Shown here: positions 24,272-34,520 of the stretch, in pieces
Numbering within the stretch: position 1 is the stretch's first letter
Layout of the letters: every line of letters begins with the position of its first letter
Assembly: GCA_030148165.1 (NCBI GenBank)
Contig: JASBTZ010000003.1
Location: 310,001-374,000, forward strand
Length of the DNA stretch: 64,000 nucleotides
Source of the DNA: Bacteroidota bacterium
GTDB lineage: Bacteria; Bacteroidota; Bacteroidia; Flavobacteriales_D; Crocinitomicaceae
Direction: 5' to 3'
Made by a program: the position numbers and the translations under genes
Notes under the pieces: model-generated
What the model saw: only the letters and a program-made list of their open reading frames with translations
Database searches by the model: none
What the model was told of the DNA's origin: nothing

Positions 24272-25813
24272 TTAGTTGACACGTTCGCTTATAAGATCCT
24301 CTACAGCATCCGTAAATGAAATCTTCATCAATTTACTTCGAATCCATGCTTCGATATCAAAATATTCAAGAATTACACGCTCGTTGTGATCTTTAAGTAA
24401 GCCTCCTATTTCCTGCTCCATTTTCTCGAATAGTTCTATTCGATTAACTCTGGATGGCGTCTTAGCGAGTTTTTTGATGTATTTAATACAAATCTGCTCT
24501 ATCTCATAGTCCCTCTCGTGCTTACTCAGATAGCGATTAGCTGATTTCACGACATATTCCAGGAATTCGTAGTTTTCCAGTTCAAAATGAATGACCAGGT
24601 TGAAGAGGCGAGCGAAGCTATAGATATCCTGTCGTAACTTCTGCTCGTTATCATTCAAGACCTCGTTAATATATGATAAGGCAGTCTTATAATCACCTAT
24701 TCCGAAATAGCTGTACGCCTTGTTATACGTGAACAAGACTTCCATCTCTTTACTTACTTTCTCTCCAAACTCAACCTGCTTCTTTTCAATTACCGGAATA
24801 AGTTTTACGCTCTTGTCAAAATTACCGATCTTATGTAATAAGACCAGTTCCTGATTATAGGTGTTGGCAAATATTCGCACAGAAATGTCAATGGAATTAA
24901 ACCCTTTCGTCCCTTGCAAAGCACGTATTTCCTTTATAAGACTTTCAGCTTCTTTAAAATCACCACTATCGATGTAACAGCGCAATAAGTGGATCAGTGT
25001 CATTACGTAACGCTGACTTACATCTACTTTGATGGACGGGTTATTGTCCAGAATTTCTCTTGTCCGGTTAAAGAACTGAAAACTATCCTCGTAATTTCTG
25101 TTCGTAGCTGCACAGAGACCCTTGATGTAATAACAAATAGATGCTGCCTTAGTAGAAAGTGCGGTGTTTTTGCCTTTAATCAAATGGTAGTCAGCAATAT
25201 CGGAAACAACCTGTCTTTCTTTTTCATTTCGCGTAAATCCACCCGATCGGAAAACTAAGTTGATCTTTGAGTAAATGACTTGATATTCGGCCAGGTTTCT
25301 TAGACGAGCGATCACCATTTCCTCTTCTTCAATCAACTTATCCAGGTCTGTTCCAAATTCACCTGATTCGTATGCAGATTCTAATAACTGCTTCTCCCAA
25401 TTGATCAATTCAAACCAGTAATAGAACTTTTCATATTTCTTTGCAATCGATTTTGCACGTGATACAAACTTTTCACATTCCTTGTATAGCGCTTTGTTGT
25501 ATAGTATTTCGACGTTTTTAATTTCCTGCTTTAGCGAACTGCTTACACTCTGTTCAGAGTAATATGACCTCAAACTTTTTAAGATCAATTTGTACAGATG
25601 ATTTTTCTCTGATGGCAGGTGTTTGATGAAAGTTTCATCCTTATAGGCCTCTTTTAATGCAATTTCATCATATTCAGCCTGTGCTTCAATAAAATCGAAT
25701 ATCTTGAGATAGTTTTTCTCTCCTGACTGCAAAGATGAGCTGAGCTTGAAAAATCGTTTTTCAGACTTTGTGAGCGATTTGATCAGTTTAAATAATTCCG
25801 TTGACGGTTTCAT
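24272..25813 (-). CDS. Uncharacterised helical-repeat protein (TPR-like)
   Basis: A 513-residue cytosolic protein without signal peptide. Residues 1-120 (beginning MKPSTELFKLIKSLTKSEKRFFKL) are basic and helical. The remainder is a series of helix pairs with TPR-like spacing, such as YEDSFQFFNRTREIL, FKEAESLIKEIRAL and YFGIGDYKTALSYINEVL. Such solenoids mediate protein-protein contacts. I do not recognise a named family, though similar proteins with this N-terminus are, as I recall, common hypothetical proteins in Bacteroidota. It is transcribed toward proS but separated from it by about 66 bases with a promoter-like element. Confidence 0.65.
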   Translation of the reverse strand: MKPSTELFKLIKSLTKSEKRFFKLSSSLQSGEKNYLKIFDFIEAQAEYDEIALKEAYKDETFIKHLPSEKNHLYKLILKSLRSYYSEQSVSSSLKQEIKNVEILYNKALYKECEKFVSRAKSIAKKYEKFYYWFELINWEKQLLESAYESGEFGTDLDKLIEEEEMVIARLRNLAEYQVIYSKINLVFRSGGFTRNEKERQVVSDIADYHLIKGKNTALSTKAASICYYIKGLCAATNRNYEDSFQFFNRTREILDNNPSIKVDVSQRYVMTLIHLLRCYIDSGDFKEAESLIKEIRALQGTKGFNSIDISVRIFANTYNQELVLLHKIGNFDKSVKLIPVIEKKQVEFGEKVSKEMEVLFTYNKAYSYFGIGDYKTALSYINEVLNDNEQKLRQDIYSFARLFNLVIHFELENYEFLEYVVKSANRYLSKHERDYEIEQICIKYIKKLAKTPSRVNRIELFEKMEQEIGGLLKDHNERVILEYFDIEAWIRSKLMKISFTDAVEDLISERVN

Positions 25814-25994
25814 AATGTTTATATGGTCGAATGCTCTAAAATAGAGATAAGAATTTAATAATTAAGCTAAAAAAAGGAGTATTTTATTAAAGTCCCTCTA
25901 TGATTGATTCAACTATATACATCTGATATCCAATAAGCTAATATTGTCAATTATTTGAATCCTATTATGCAGAATAAGAGATCTGAGATTTCAA

Positions 25995-26030
25995 TAATAA
26001 AAGAAGGGTTCCGCTAACTGGAACCCTTCA
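25995..26030 (-). terminator. Intrinsic terminator of the GH73/LysM gene
   Basis: A perfect 10-bp stem GAAGGGTTCC/GGAACCCTTC with a seven-base loop, followed on the minus strand by TTTTATTATT. It lies 44 bases past the stop codon. Confidence 0.8.
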
Positions 26031-26073
26031 ACAAACAACAACAAACTAAAAACCTCACATGGAAAATCCCATA

Positions 26074-26994
26074 TTAGCGGAGGGTTATCGTTTCACCTTT
26101 CTGCAACACGTCGCTGCTATTGGTGAGTTCGTTTAATCTCATTAATGATCTTTCATTGATAGCGAAAACCTGAGAGGCTTCTCGAACACTCATATCTGAT
26201 GAAAGAGTTGTTTTTTCCTGTTTAAATAAATTTCTTCTGCGCTTTGGCTGGATGTACACAATGTCTCCCGGAGTAAGTACATCCTTTTGCTCCGAAAAAT
26301 CATTGAATCGATGCAATTGAGCCAAATTCAACCCAAATTCCTGTGCTATTTGATAAAAAGTATCTCCTTTTTTCGCGACAACATATTTCACACCGTATTC
26401 ATGATTGATCACATCATGCGTATTTGTAAATTGCTGGGGTGCATTAGTTTCTTTCGTCTCAGCAGTGAGTTCTGGAAAGTTATTTGAATCTCCGATCTCG
26501 TCGTAGTTGTAAAGCTCAAGATCTTCAATAATCTTAATTAAGAGTGATGGATACTTTGGATTAGTAGCATATCCCGCCTTCTTTAGACCATGAGCCCAAG
26601 ATTTATAATCAGTTTTGTCATACGTAAATAGAAAAGCGTATCGCTCATATTGTCTTAGAAAATCACTGTGGTCGATGAATGAACTTTCAGCGTTCTTGTA
26701 TACACGAAAACATTCGTTTGCTTCATCATCATCTTTATACATCTTCTTCCCTTCCCATCCATGACACTTAATACCAAAATGATTATTGCCTTTTTGAGCT
26801 AATAAAGAATTACCGCTTGAACTTTCCAGAATTCCCTGGGCAAGTGTAATACTTGCAGGGATACCGTGATCAATCATCTCGCTTATTGCCACGGACTTCC
26901 ACATTTTCACATATTCGTCTTTGGAAATATTTGCTTCGTTGGCTAACAGATTGCCTGAAATGAGCAATCCTATTAGAATTAGTTTTGTATTCAT
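26074..26994 (-). CDS. Secreted glucosaminidase (GH73) with C-terminal LysM domains
   Basis: 306 residues with signal peptide MNTKLILIGLLISGNLLANE. Residues about 25-165 are a GH73 N-acetylglucosaminidase domain: GIPASITLAQGILESSSGNS carries the catalytic Glu, followed by NNHFGIKCHGWEGK and YKSWAHGLKKAGYATNPKYP. LysM domains follow. The first is clear (KYVVAKKGDTFYQIAQEFGL to GDIVYIQPK), and the second is more divergent (SVREASQVFAINERSLMRLNEL to KGETITLR). It cleaves the glycan strand of peptidoglycan and probably acts in cell-wall turnover in the periplasm. It is monocistronic with its own terminator. Confidence 0.9.
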   Translation of the reverse strand: MNTKLILIGLLISGNLLANEANISKDEYVKMWKSVAISEMIDHGIPASITLAQGILESSSGNSLLAQKGNNHFGIKCHGWEGKKMYKDDDEANECFRVYKNAESSFIDHSDFLRQYERYAFLFTYDKTDYKSWAHGLKKAGYATNPKYPSLLIKIIEDLELYNYDEIGDSNNFPELTAETKETNAPQQFTNTHDVINHEYGVKYVVAKKGDTFYQIAQEFGLNLAQLHRFNDFSEQKDVLTPGDIVYIQPKRRRNLFKQEKTTLSSDMSVREASQVFAINERSLMRLNELTNSSDVLQKGETITLR

Positions 26995-27224
26995 GTCAGT
27001 TGTTTGTTTGGACTCATTATTACGTCGTTAAGACTAAATGGTTACGATTTTTGTTAATAACCTGACATTTTTCTGTTAATAAGCCCTGAGACGCCATGAT
27101 ATCAGTCAATTTGGCGCTATTTACAAACAGATACTGTCAAAATTTCTTGATAATTCATGAATATGGACTTTGGTGTGTGATTTGTTCGTAACAAAGCGAA
27201 TTAATCAACTAAATCATACCAGAG

Positions 27225-29846
27225 ATGGACGCAAATAAATTTACCATAAAAACACAGGAGGTTTTTCAGACTGCTCAGCAATTGGCTACTGAAAACCAGC
27301 ATCAGACTATTGAGTCAGGTCACATCCTTAAAGCAATACTAGAGGTGGATCACGACGTTACTCCTTACCTATTTAAGGAATTAAATGCCAATATCAAGAT
27401 GATATCGATGGCGTTAGACAAGATTATCGACAGCTATCCGAAAGTTTCGGGTGGCCAGATGTATTTGTCGAATCAGATGAATCAGACGCTTAGTAAAGCG
27501 ATGACTGAAATGAAAAAGCTGAACGATGAGTACTTGTCCGTCGATATTCTATTATATGCATTATCAGATTCCAGCGATGCAGTTGGACAACTTTTAAAGG
27601 ATAATAAAATCAATAAAAAGGAGCTGAAAGCAGCCATTGATAAACTTCGTAAAGGAGACCGTGTGACTTCGCATAGTCACGAGGGAAGCTACCAGTCGCT
27701 CGATAAGTTTGCTAAAAACCTCAATGAATTAGCAAGAAGTGGAAAACTTGATCCCGTAATTGGTCGTGACGAAGAAATCAGACGTGTTCTACAGATTCTT
27801 ACACGAAGAACGAAAAACAATCCAATCCTAATTGGTGAGCCAGGGGTTGGTAAAACAGCTATTGCAGAAGGTATTGCACATCGTATCATAGAAGGAGATG
27901 TTCCGGAAAACCTACAGTCGAAAGTAGTTTACTCACTCGACATGGGTGCATTAATCGCGGGAGCGAAATACAAAGGAGAGTTCGAAGAGCGATTAAAATC
28001 GGTTGTTAAAGAGGTCATTGCGGCTGAAGGTGAAATCATATTGTTTATCGATGAGATCCACACACTGGTAGGTGCCGGAGGTGGTGGTGAAGGAGCAATG
28101 GATGCAGCTAATATTCTAAAACCTGCATTAGCCAGAGGAGAATTAAGAGCTGTCGGTGCTACAACACTAAACGAGTATCAAAAATATTTCGAGAAGGACA
28201 AAGCACTCGTTCGGCGATTCCAGACAGTAATGGTTGATGAGCCTTCGACTGAAGACGCTATTTCAATTCTTCGAGGGATCAAAGAGAAGTACGAGAATCA
28301 CCACAAGGTATTAATTAAAGACAGTGCAATCATCAGTGCAGTGGAATTATCACAGCGATACATTACTGAACGTCAATTGCCTGACAAAGCAATCGACCTT
28401 ATAGATGAGGCGGCTTCAAAGCTCCGAATGGAGATTAACTCGAAACCGGAAGAACTGGACGAAATCGAACGAAAGGTAATGCAACTCGAAATTGAAAAAG
28501 AAGCGATCAAAAGAGAGAAAGACGACAAGAAACTTGCTTCTATTGATAAAGAATTAGCTGAACTCAACGAGAAACGCGATGCCTTTAACGCTAAATGGCA
28601 AAGTGAGCGAAACGTTGTCGATGCAGTTCAAAACATAAAAGAAGAGATTGAAAACCTCAAACTTGAGGCGGATCAAGCAGAAAGATCCGGCGACTATGGT
28701 AAAGTGGCTGAAATACGCTATGGTAGGATCAAAGAACTGGAAGAGCAACTTGAGAAATCAAAAGAAGAATTGATCGAACTTCAGTCGAAGTCTAAAATGA
28801 TCAAAGAAGAGGTTGACTCAGAAGAGATCGCTGAAGTCGTTTCTAAATGGACCGGTATACCGGTTAACAAAATGCTGGAAAGCGAGCGCGAAAAGCTCTT
28901 GAATCTGGAAGACGAACTTTCTAAAAGAGTCGTAGGTCAGAAAGAAGCCATCATAGCACTCTCAGATGCCGTGCGCAGATCCAGAGCCGGATTACAGGAT
29001 AGCAAGAGGCCTATTGGTTCGTTTATATTCCTTGGTACGACTGGTGTCGGAAAAACGGAGTTAGCAAAAGCATTAGCTGAATATCTATTCAACGATGAAA
29101 ATGCTATGACGAGAATTGACATGAGTGAATTCCAGGAGAAACACTCCGTGAGTCGTTTAGTCGGGGCACCTCCGGGATATGTTGGCTATGATGAGGGTGG
29201 CCAATTAACGGAAGCTGTTCGTCGCAAGCCCTACTCTATTGTATTGCTCGACGAAATTGAGAAAGCACACCCGGATGTCTTCAACGTTTTACTTCAGGTT
29301 CTTGACGACGGTCGATTAACTGATAACAAAGGTAGGACCGTAAACTTCAAGAATACGATAATCATTATGACATCCAACCTGGGTTCTCATATGATCCACG
29401 AAAAATTCGAAGGTGTTAAACCATCCGAGTTTGCAAATGCAGCAACAGTGGCGAAAATCGAAGTTATGGGTCTTTTAAAGCAGACCATTCGCCCTGAGTT
29501 TCTTAACCGAATTGACGAAACTATTATGTTCCTTCCATTAACCGAGGAGGATATTGTAGAAATCGTTAAAATTCAGTTAGATCAATTGAAAAGCAAATTG
29601 AAAGAACAGGATATCGATCTATACGTTACAGCGGAAGCTGAAGAGTGGATTGGAAAAACCGGGTACGATCCGTTCTTTGGTGCAAGACCGATCAAACGGG
29701 TGATACAGAAGCAAGTTATGAATGAACTTTCAAAAGCTATTCTGTCCGGCAACATCGATAAATCGCAGAATGTAGTTATGGATGTCTTCGACGATAAGAT
29801 CATCTTCAGAAAACCAATTAATGAAGAAGAAGAAGTTTCCTTATAG
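27225..29846 (+). CDS. clpB: ATP-dependent chaperone ClpB
   Basis: An 873-residue disaggregase. The layout is the Clp N-domain (residues 1-145), AAA-1 with Walker [14 protein letters not shown] and Walker B ILFIDEIH, the long coiled-coil M domain (about residues 395-530) that distinguishes ClpB from ClpA/ClpC, and AAA-2 with [12 protein letters not shown] and [14 protein letters not shown]. ClpB threads aggregated proteins together with DnaK and does not partner a protease, and no IGF/IGL ClpP loop is evident. A CGCCA-N15-TGGCG inverted repeat lies upstream, but no known heat-shock operator is recognisable. Confidence 0.97.
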   Translation: MDANKFTIKTQEVFQTAQQLATENQHQTIESGHILKAILEVDHDVTPYLFKELNANIKMISMALDKIIDSYPKVSGGQMYLSNQMNQTLSKAMTEMKKLNDEYLSVDILLYALSDSSDAVGQLLKDNKINKKELKAAIDKLRKGDRVTSHSHEGSYQSLDKFAKNLNELARSGKLDPVIGRDEEIRRVLQILTRRTKNNPILIGEPGVGKTAIAEGIAHRIIEGDVPENLQSKVVYSLDMGALIAGAKYKGEFEERLKSVVKEVIAAEGEIILFIDEIHTLVGAGGGGEGAMDAANILKPALARGELRAVGATTLNEYQKYFEKDKALVRRFQTVMVDEPSTEDAISILRGIKEKYENHHKVLIKDSAIISAVELSQRYITERQLPDKAIDLIDEAASKLRMEINSKPEELDEIERKVMQLEIEKEAIKREKDDKKLASIDKELAELNEKRDAFNAKWQSERNVVDAVQNIKEEIENLKLEADQAERSGDYGKVAEIRYGRIKELEEQLEKSKEELIELQSKSKMIKEEVDSEEIAEVVSKWTGIPVNKMLESEREKLLNLEDELSKRVVGQKEAIIALSDAVRRSRAGLQDSKRPIGSFIFLGTTGVGKTELAKALAEYLFNDENAMTRIDMSEFQEKHSVSRLVGAPPGYVGYDEGGQLTEAVRRKPYSIVLLDEIEKAHPDVFNVLLQVLDDGRLTDNKGRTVNFKNTIIIMTSNLGSHMIHEKFEGVKPSEFANAATVAKIEVMGLLKQTIRPEFLNRIDETIMFLPLTEEDIVEIVKIQLDQLKSKLKEQDIDLYVTAEAEEWIGKTGYDPFFGARPIKRVIQKQVMNELSKAILSGNIDKSQNVVMDVFDDKIIFRKPINEEEEVSL

Positions 29847-29869
29847 GTGTTTAATAGTTAATACGATTC

Positions 29870-29898
29870 AAGGCAGACATCTACGTCTGCCTTTTTTG
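29870..29898 (+). terminator. Intrinsic terminator of clpB
   Basis: A 9-bp stem AAGGCAGAC/GTCTGCCTT with a six-base loop and a following run of six T. It starts 23 bases after the clpB stop. Confidence 0.9.
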
Positions 29899-29905
29899 TT
29901 TTTAC

Positions 29906-29913
29906 TATTTTTG
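29906..29913 (+). promoter_or_regulatory. Candidate -7 promoter element of the small membrane protein gene
   Basis: TATTTTTG matches TAnnTTTG and ends five bases before the ATG at 29919, directly behind the clpB terminator. The expected transcription start coincides with the start codon, suggesting a leaderless mRNA. Confidence 0.5.
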
Positions 29914-29918
29914 AACGG

Positions 29919-30434
29919 ATGTTTGGATCGAAAAAAATATTAAATCTATTATTGGTGATAGTTGCCGCTCTGTGTGGATTTTTGGTCTATCGAGTAATTA
30001 CAGGTGATCTATTCCCAATTAAGAACATGATTAATCTTGTTTTCGGATCATTGGTCTTTCTTACACTGCTTACTTATCGGTTTACTCTAGCTATTAAGGA
30101 GAAAGCAGATTTCGTTAATAACTTGTTACTCGTCTTCATAGTCGGTTTCACGACCTTGATGTATCTTCAACGGAGTACCGTCGATTCCCTGTGGGGTCTT
30201 ACGATTTCACTGTTCGTTGTACAGGAGGCCCGATTACTTTTTTCTTTAATTCACGACAACAAATCGACTTCCATTTTGACCAAATGGCTAATTCTACTAT
30301 CAACTTTGTATTTGGCTACTCTGCTTATTTTCAAGCTTGGTGAACCGATTCTCTATACAATCGGAATATACAGTTTCGGTCTGTTAAGCCTTGCAGTGCT
30401 GATCTCAACGCTCATGCGACAAAAGACTACTTAA
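29919..30434 (+). CDS. Small integral membrane protein of unknown function
   Basis: 171 residues containing about five to six hydrophobic helices with short loops and few charged residues. No motif or family is recognised. It starts just after the clpB terminator with its own promoter-like element, so it is not part of the clpB transcript. Its 3' end overlaps by eight bases the 3' end of the convergent NlpC/P60 gene, with no terminator between them. Transcriptional interference is possible there. Confidence 0.6.
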   Translation: MFGSKKILNLLLVIVAALCGFLVYRVITGDLFPIKNMINLVFGSLVFLTLLTYRFTLAIKEKADFVNNLLLVFIVGFTTLMYLQRSTVDSLWGLTISLFVVQEARLLFSLIHDNKSTSILTKWLILLSTLYLATLLIFKLGEPILYTIGIYSFGLLSLAVLISTLMRQKTT

Positions 30435-31332
30435 CGTAAGTCCCGTAACCGTGAAGTCTTTTTAACCAATACTCCGAAGCAGAAACGTTCGTCAGTATTA
30501 TCCCCTTACTGGAACTTGAATGGATCATCGTCAACGGTTCGCCAGGCTGAGAAACAACAATGCCAACATGTGATATTCCCGAACCGTTATTGAAGAAGAC
30601 CAAATCCCCGGGTTTAACATTTTTCTCTTTTATTTTTGTAGCGGAATCGTACTGATCAGATGCTCTGCGAGGAAGACTTTGTCCATGTTCTCCCATGACA
30701 TAACTCGTAAATCCACTACAGTCAAATCCATCTGGGGTATTGCCTGCCCATACATAGGGCACGCCCAATTGCTTTTTGGCTGTTGAAACGATTTCAGCGC
30801 GAATTCCTTTAATATTTGTTGTGTTAATCGCCGAATCTACATGATCAACATTTTCTTCTTTTACAATGTCACGAATCTCCACATTAGAAAACATGTAATC
30901 GATCAAATCCTGAACCTTTACAAAAGTTTCATCGTCTCCTTTAAGTTTTAAATCAGATGCCCATTGCATCATATCCTTTTTAAGCCAGGAAAGTTCTGAA
31001 ACGTGTGCTTCAAGTAGTTTGGGGCCGTCCGGATGAACTTTTACATCCTGAAAGAGGTCTCCCGCCACTGAAATGGAATTGTAGTGTTTCTCTAACCAGA
31101 AATCATTCTGACATAGCTGGATCAAACTGATACTCTTGTAATATGTTGGAACAATTGAATAATCGTATTCCGGTAAATCCAGCAGCTTATTAGCCTTTCT
31201 ATGAACTTTTTGATAGTGACCTTGCGCATACCACATCTCCAGCCGATCTAGCTTTGGATTTTGTGCATGTACTCCGAAACTCCAAAACAGAATAATAAAG
31301 ACAATATGTATTCCTAAAAACTTTTGCATCAT
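30427..31332 (-). CDS. Secreted NlpC/P60 (C40) cell-wall peptidase
   Basis: 301 residues with a signal peptide (MMQKFLGIHIVFIILFWSFGVHA). The first half is helical and of unknown role. The C-terminal domain (about residues 180-300) is NlpC/P60: PYVWAGNTPDGFDCSGF contains the catalytic Cys, GISHVGIVV the catalytic His, and MIHSSSSKG the third polar residue. The family hydrolyses gamma-D-Glu-diaminopimelate type bonds in peptidoglycan stem peptides. It likely acts in the periplasm in wall remodelling. It is transcribed divergently from the S41 protease gene. Confidence 0.9.
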   Translation of the reverse strand: MMQKFLGIHIVFIILFWSFGVHAQNPKLDRLEMWYAQGHYQKVHRKANKLLDLPEYDYSIVPTYYKSISLIQLCQNDFWLEKHYNSISVAGDLFQDVKVHPDGPKLLEAHVSELSWLKKDMMQWASDLKLKGDDETFVKVQDLIDYMFSNVEIRDIVKEENVDHVDSAINTTNIKGIRAEIVSTAKKQLGVPYVWAGNTPDGFDCSGFTSYVMGEHGQSLPRRASDQYDSATKIKEKNVKPGDLVFFNNGSGISHVGIVVSQPGEPLTMIHSSSSKGIILTNVSASEYWLKRLHGYGTYVK

Positions 31333-31498
31333 TCTTGTGAACTAAATAACGGATTATCTGTACGCTTTTAACATCGGATTGCATATTTCATTCCACAGTT
31401 ACGTGTTCATTCGTTTATCAGCGATGATTAACATAAATTAAAACCTGTAATCGTTACTAAATTGAAATTATTTCCGTTATTTAATAATAGATAAGAAA

Positions 31499-33109
31499 AT
31501 GAAGGATATGAGGATTATTACTGCCCTGAGTTTTATCAGTTTCATCTTTATTGGTTTTGCCCAGGTAGATGAAGATAAAATAGCAACAACCCAAAAATTT
31601 GACGAAGTACTTACATACATAAATAAGCTCTATGTTGATGATGTGAATGATGAAGAGCTGACCGATGCTGCCATAGTAGCCTTGTTAGAAAAGTTAGACC
31701 CCCACTCCACTTTTATTTCCAAAGAAGAGGTGGATGAAGCCAATCAACGTATCAATGGAAATTTCGTAGGAATAGGAATTCGATTTCAGATCCTAAAGGA
31801 TACTTTACACGTTGTTGCCACCATCCCGGGTGGTCCTTCTGAAAAATTGGGGATACTTCCCGGAGATAAGATCGTAACGATTGAAGATGAAAATGTAGCT
31901 GGAATTGGACTAAAGAATTCAATGGTCCGTGACCGTTTACTCGGTGACAAAGGCTCTAAAGTTAAAGTGATTATTAAGAGAAAGAAAGTTACTGAGCCAA
32001 TCGCGTTTGTGATCACAAGAGATATCATTCCGATCAATTCAGTGGACGCCTCGTATATGGTCACGCCTGAAACGGGCTATATCAAACTAAATTCTTTCTC
32101 CAGATCTAGTCTGGAAGAGGTACAAACTGCTATACGCAAGTTAAAGAAGAGTGGAATGGAAAATCTGATTTTTGATCTTCAAGGTAATGGTGGTGGACTT
32201 TTATATGCGGCGAAATTCCTCGCGGATGAATTTTTGTCCGATGATAAATTAATTGTTTATTCAGAAGGGCGCGCGCAGCCACGTCACGACTTGAAAGCTG
32301 GAAATCATGGATCCTGGGAAAAAGGAAAGCTCGTGATACTGACAGATGAATATTCTGCTTCTGCCAGTGAGATCCTATCAGGAGCGGTTCAGGATTGGGA
32401 TCGTGGATTAATCGTTGGACGTCGGACTTACGGTAAAGGACTTGTTCAGCGTCCAATTGATCTGACGGATGGCTCGCAAATTCGCTTGACAATTGCTCGA
32501 TATTACACACCAACAGGTCGATGGATTCAAAAGCCATATGATGATGCTGATGAGTATGATTCGGATTTAACAAGAAGATATGAGCATGGGGAATTCATGC
32601 ACCAGGATTCGATTAAATTCCCTGATTCACTCAAGTACACTACCAAGCTCAGCAAGCGCACTGTTTATGGTGGAGGTGGCATCATGCCGGATGTATTCGT
32701 TCCATTAGATACGAATGAGATCACTGATTTTTATTCGGATCTCATCCGATCAGGTTACGTCAATGCATTCTCGCTCGATTACGTTGATAAGAATCGTGAA
32801 GATATTCTTGCTAAATATGCGGAGTTTCCAGAATTCAAGGAAAACTTTGAAATGGATAAGAAGTTCATGGATGAATTCTTCGAGTACGTAGCGAATGAAA
32901 ATGAAGATTGGGAAATGAATAAAGAAGAATACGAAGAGAGTAAACACCTGCTCCAACTTAGGCTGAAAGCTAAAATAGCTCAGGATCTTTGGGGATACAA
33001 TGAATTCTTCCAGATCTATAACGAGACGAATGAAATTCTTCAGAAAGCTATTGAGGTCATTGAATCCGAATCATATGACCAGGCCGGATTAAGCGAAATC
33101 AAAAATTGA
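31499..33109 (+). CDS. S41 family C-terminal processing peptidase (CtpA-like)
   Basis: 536 residues with an N-terminal signal segment (ALSFISFIFIGFAQ). The order is a small N-terminal domain (SKEEVDEANQRINGNFVGIGIRF), a PDZ domain (VVATIPGGPSEKLGILPGDKIVTIE), and the protease core with FDLQGNGGG, the catalytic Ser in EYSASASEILSGAVQDWDR and the catalytic Lys in RTYGKGLVQ. Tail-specific proteases of this type trim or degrade periplasmic proteins from the C-terminus. A helical acidic C-terminal region of about 120 residues follows the core. The DUF1573 lipoprotein gene lies 27 bases downstream. Confidence 0.93.
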   Translation: MKDMRIITALSFISFIFIGFAQVDEDKIATTQKFDEVLTYINKLYVDDVNDEELTDAAIVALLEKLDPHSTFISKEEVDEANQRINGNFVGIGIRFQILKDTLHVVATIPGGPSEKLGILPGDKIVTIEDENVAGIGLKNSMVRDRLLGDKGSKVKVIIKRKKVTEPIAFVITRDIIPINSVDASYMVTPETGYIKLNSFSRSSLEEVQTAIRKLKKSGMENLIFDLQGNGGGLLYAAKFLADEFLSDDKLIVYSEGRAQPRHDLKAGNHGSWEKGKLVILTDEYSASASEILSGAVQDWDRGLIVGRRTYGKGLVQRPIDLTDGSQIRLTIARYYTPTGRWIQKPYDDADEYDSDLTRRYEHGEFMHQDSIKFPDSLKYTTKLSKRTVYGGGGIMPDVFVPLDTNEITDFYSDLIRSGYVNAFSLDYVDKNREDILAKYAEFPEFKENFEMDKKFMDEFFEYVANENEDWEMNKEEYEESKHLLQLRLKAKIAQDLWGYNEFFQIYNETNEILQKAIEVIESESYDQAGLSEIKN

Positions 33110-33112
33110 TTA

Positions 33113-33120
33113 TAAATTTG
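33113..33120 (+). promoter_or_regulatory. Possible -7 promoter element before the DUF1573 gene
   Basis: TAAATTTG fits TAnnTTTG, 16 bases before the ATG at 33137, in the short gap after the S41 gene. It could be an internal promoter, but AT-rich chance matches are likely. Confidence 0.3.
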
Positions 33121-33136
33121 AATTCAAATTAAACGT

Positions 33137-33658
33137 ATGAAACGAATTTATTTATCCTTATTTACACTTAGTACTATACTTGTTGCCTGTGGTGGTTCAG
33201 GCTCCGATATTGAAGTCAAAAAAAATGATGGTGAAGTTACTTCTTCCATTGCTGCTGACGCAGATACAGACTCTGAATCACAAAAAGAACTGGAAGAACT
33301 GCAGAGACTCGAAGAAGAGCGTATTGCTAAAGAGAAGGCCACTTCAACTACACTTGAATTTAATGAGCTACGACACGAATTTGGTGATGTGAAGGCCGAT
33401 ACAGATAATAAAACGGAGTTTATCGTGACGAACACTGGTAATATGCCGTTGATCATTTCGGATGTTTCTGCGAGCTGTGGTTGTACCACACCAAAGAAAC
33501 CGGAAGGTCCAATTGCTCCTGGAGAAAGTGATGTTATAGCGGTTAACTTTCATCCAAAGGCTAATCAGCTAGGTGATAACACCAAGACTGTAACGGTAAC
33601 TGCCAACACCATGGAGAAGGTCCATAAACTTGAAATTCACGCTAACGTATTAGAATAA
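33137..33658 (+). CDS. DUF1573 domain lipoprotein
   Basis: 173 residues. The lipoprotein signal ends in the lipobox LVAC (about residues 15-18) followed by GGSGSD. A charged coiled segment (QKELEELQRLEEERIAKEKA) links to a C-terminal Ig-like DUF1573 domain. That domain shows HEFGDVKADTDNKTEFIVTNTGNMPLIISDVSASCGCTTP and then PGESDVIAVNFHPK. The SCGCT cysteine pair is the family hallmark. DUF1573 proteins are very common in Bacteroidota and their role is unknown. A terminator follows 70 bases downstream. Confidence 0.88.
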   Translation: MKRIYLSLFTLSTILVACGGSGSDIEVKKNDGEVTSSIAADADTDSESQKELEELQRLEEERIAKEKATSTTLEFNELRHEFGDVKADTDNKTEFIVTNTGNMPLIISDVSASCGCTTPKKPEGPIAPGESDVIAVNFHPKANQLGDNTKTVTVTANTMEKVHKLEIHANVLE

Positions 33659-33727
33659 AAAAAACTCGTAAGAAGATTTAAAACTTACTCGAACGAGAAA
33701 AGAAAATAATTACAAATCTTTAAAATT

Positions 33728-33756
33728 AAAGCCCTTTCATTCGAAAAGGCTTTTTC
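33728..33756 (+). terminator. Intrinsic terminator after the S41/DUF1573 unit
   Basis: An imperfect stem AAAGCCcTTTC/GAAAaGGCTTT with one internal mismatch, followed by TTTTTC. It lies 70 bases beyond the DUF1573 stop. Confidence 0.75.
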
Positions 33757-33824
33757 TTTCTCCCTACTTCAATCATTAGTAACTGGACGATTTTGGTTAT
33801 TATTGTAGCAACAAACATTTTAGT

Positions 33825-34520
33825 ATGGCAAACAAGGAAGAGGTAGAAGAATTTTATGACGAATTTGTTGACAAACAGAAGAATATAGGTGTTTCCGTTA
33901 GACATCGCTTAATTCATAAAAAACTCAAATCTTTAGGACTCAATCCCAATTCGAACGTACTGGAAATTGGTTGTGGTATTGGAACGGTTAGTAGCCTAAT
34001 CATTAAATCAATTCCAAGCGGAAAGTTTGTTGGAGTTGATATTTCACCTGAAAGCATTGAGACCGCAAAAAAACTTTTCGGAAGTTCAAATGCCACCTTT
34101 CTAGTTGACGACATGTCAGATTTCACATCTGACATTAAATTTGATTTCATTGTTTTTCCTGATGTATTGGAACATATTCCAGTAGAACAACATAGCAGAC
34201 TGTTTGAAAATGTAGCTAGAGTTTGTAAACAAGATGCTATAGTTCTAATAAACATTCCTGAACCTAACGCGTTAAACTGGACCAGAGAACACAATCCTGA
34301 AGTCTTACAGATAATAGATCAATCTCTTTCCATGCAGGATTTACTCAACAACACCTACCCTCACGGATTTCAGGTTCACAGTATTATACCGTATGCGATA
34401 CATACGAATCGTGACAATTATCTGAGTATAGTTTTGAAACGGGACCCATCAGTTAAAGATTTGAGATTAAAAGGAAAATGGTCTCAATTGTTTCAGAACC
34501 TGAAGGTTAAATACCTTTAA
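33825..34520 (+). CDS. Class I SAM-dependent methyltransferase
   Basis: 231 residues with a Rossmann methyltransferase core. VLEIGCGIGTVSSLI is motif I, FVGVDISPESIETAKKLF motif II, and FDFIVFPDVLEHIP motif IV/post-I. It begins MANKEEVEEFYDEFVDKQ, which fits small-molecule methyltransferases. It is the first gene of a four-gene glycan cluster (GT4, sulfotransferase, flippase), so methylation of a glycan or its lipid carrier is a reasonable inference. The stop overlaps the next ATG by one base (TAATG). Substrate not determinable. Confidence 0.85.
   Translation: MANKEEVEEFYDEFVDKQKNIGVSVRHRLIHKKLKSLGLNPNSNVLEIGCGIGTVSSLIIKSIPSGKFVGVDISPESIETAKKLFGSSNATFLVDDMSDFTSDIKFDFIVFPDVLEHIPVEQHSRLFENVARVCKQDAIVLINIPEPNALNWTREHNPEVLQIIDQSLSMQDLLNNTYPHGFQVHSIIPYAIHTNRDNYLSIVLKRDPSVKDLRLKGKWSQLFQNLKVKYL

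Noticed and set aside
27090-27120. Inverted repeat CGCCA-N15-TGGCG upstream of clpB as a heat-shock operator
   Set aside because: It does not match CIRCE (TTAGCACTC-N9-GAGTGCTAA) or any operator I know, and five-base arms can occur by chance.
32130-32573. 147-residue ORF antisense to the S41 protease gene
   Set aside because: It is fully inside the protease core (catalytic region) on the other strand, His-rich and without a recognisable domain.
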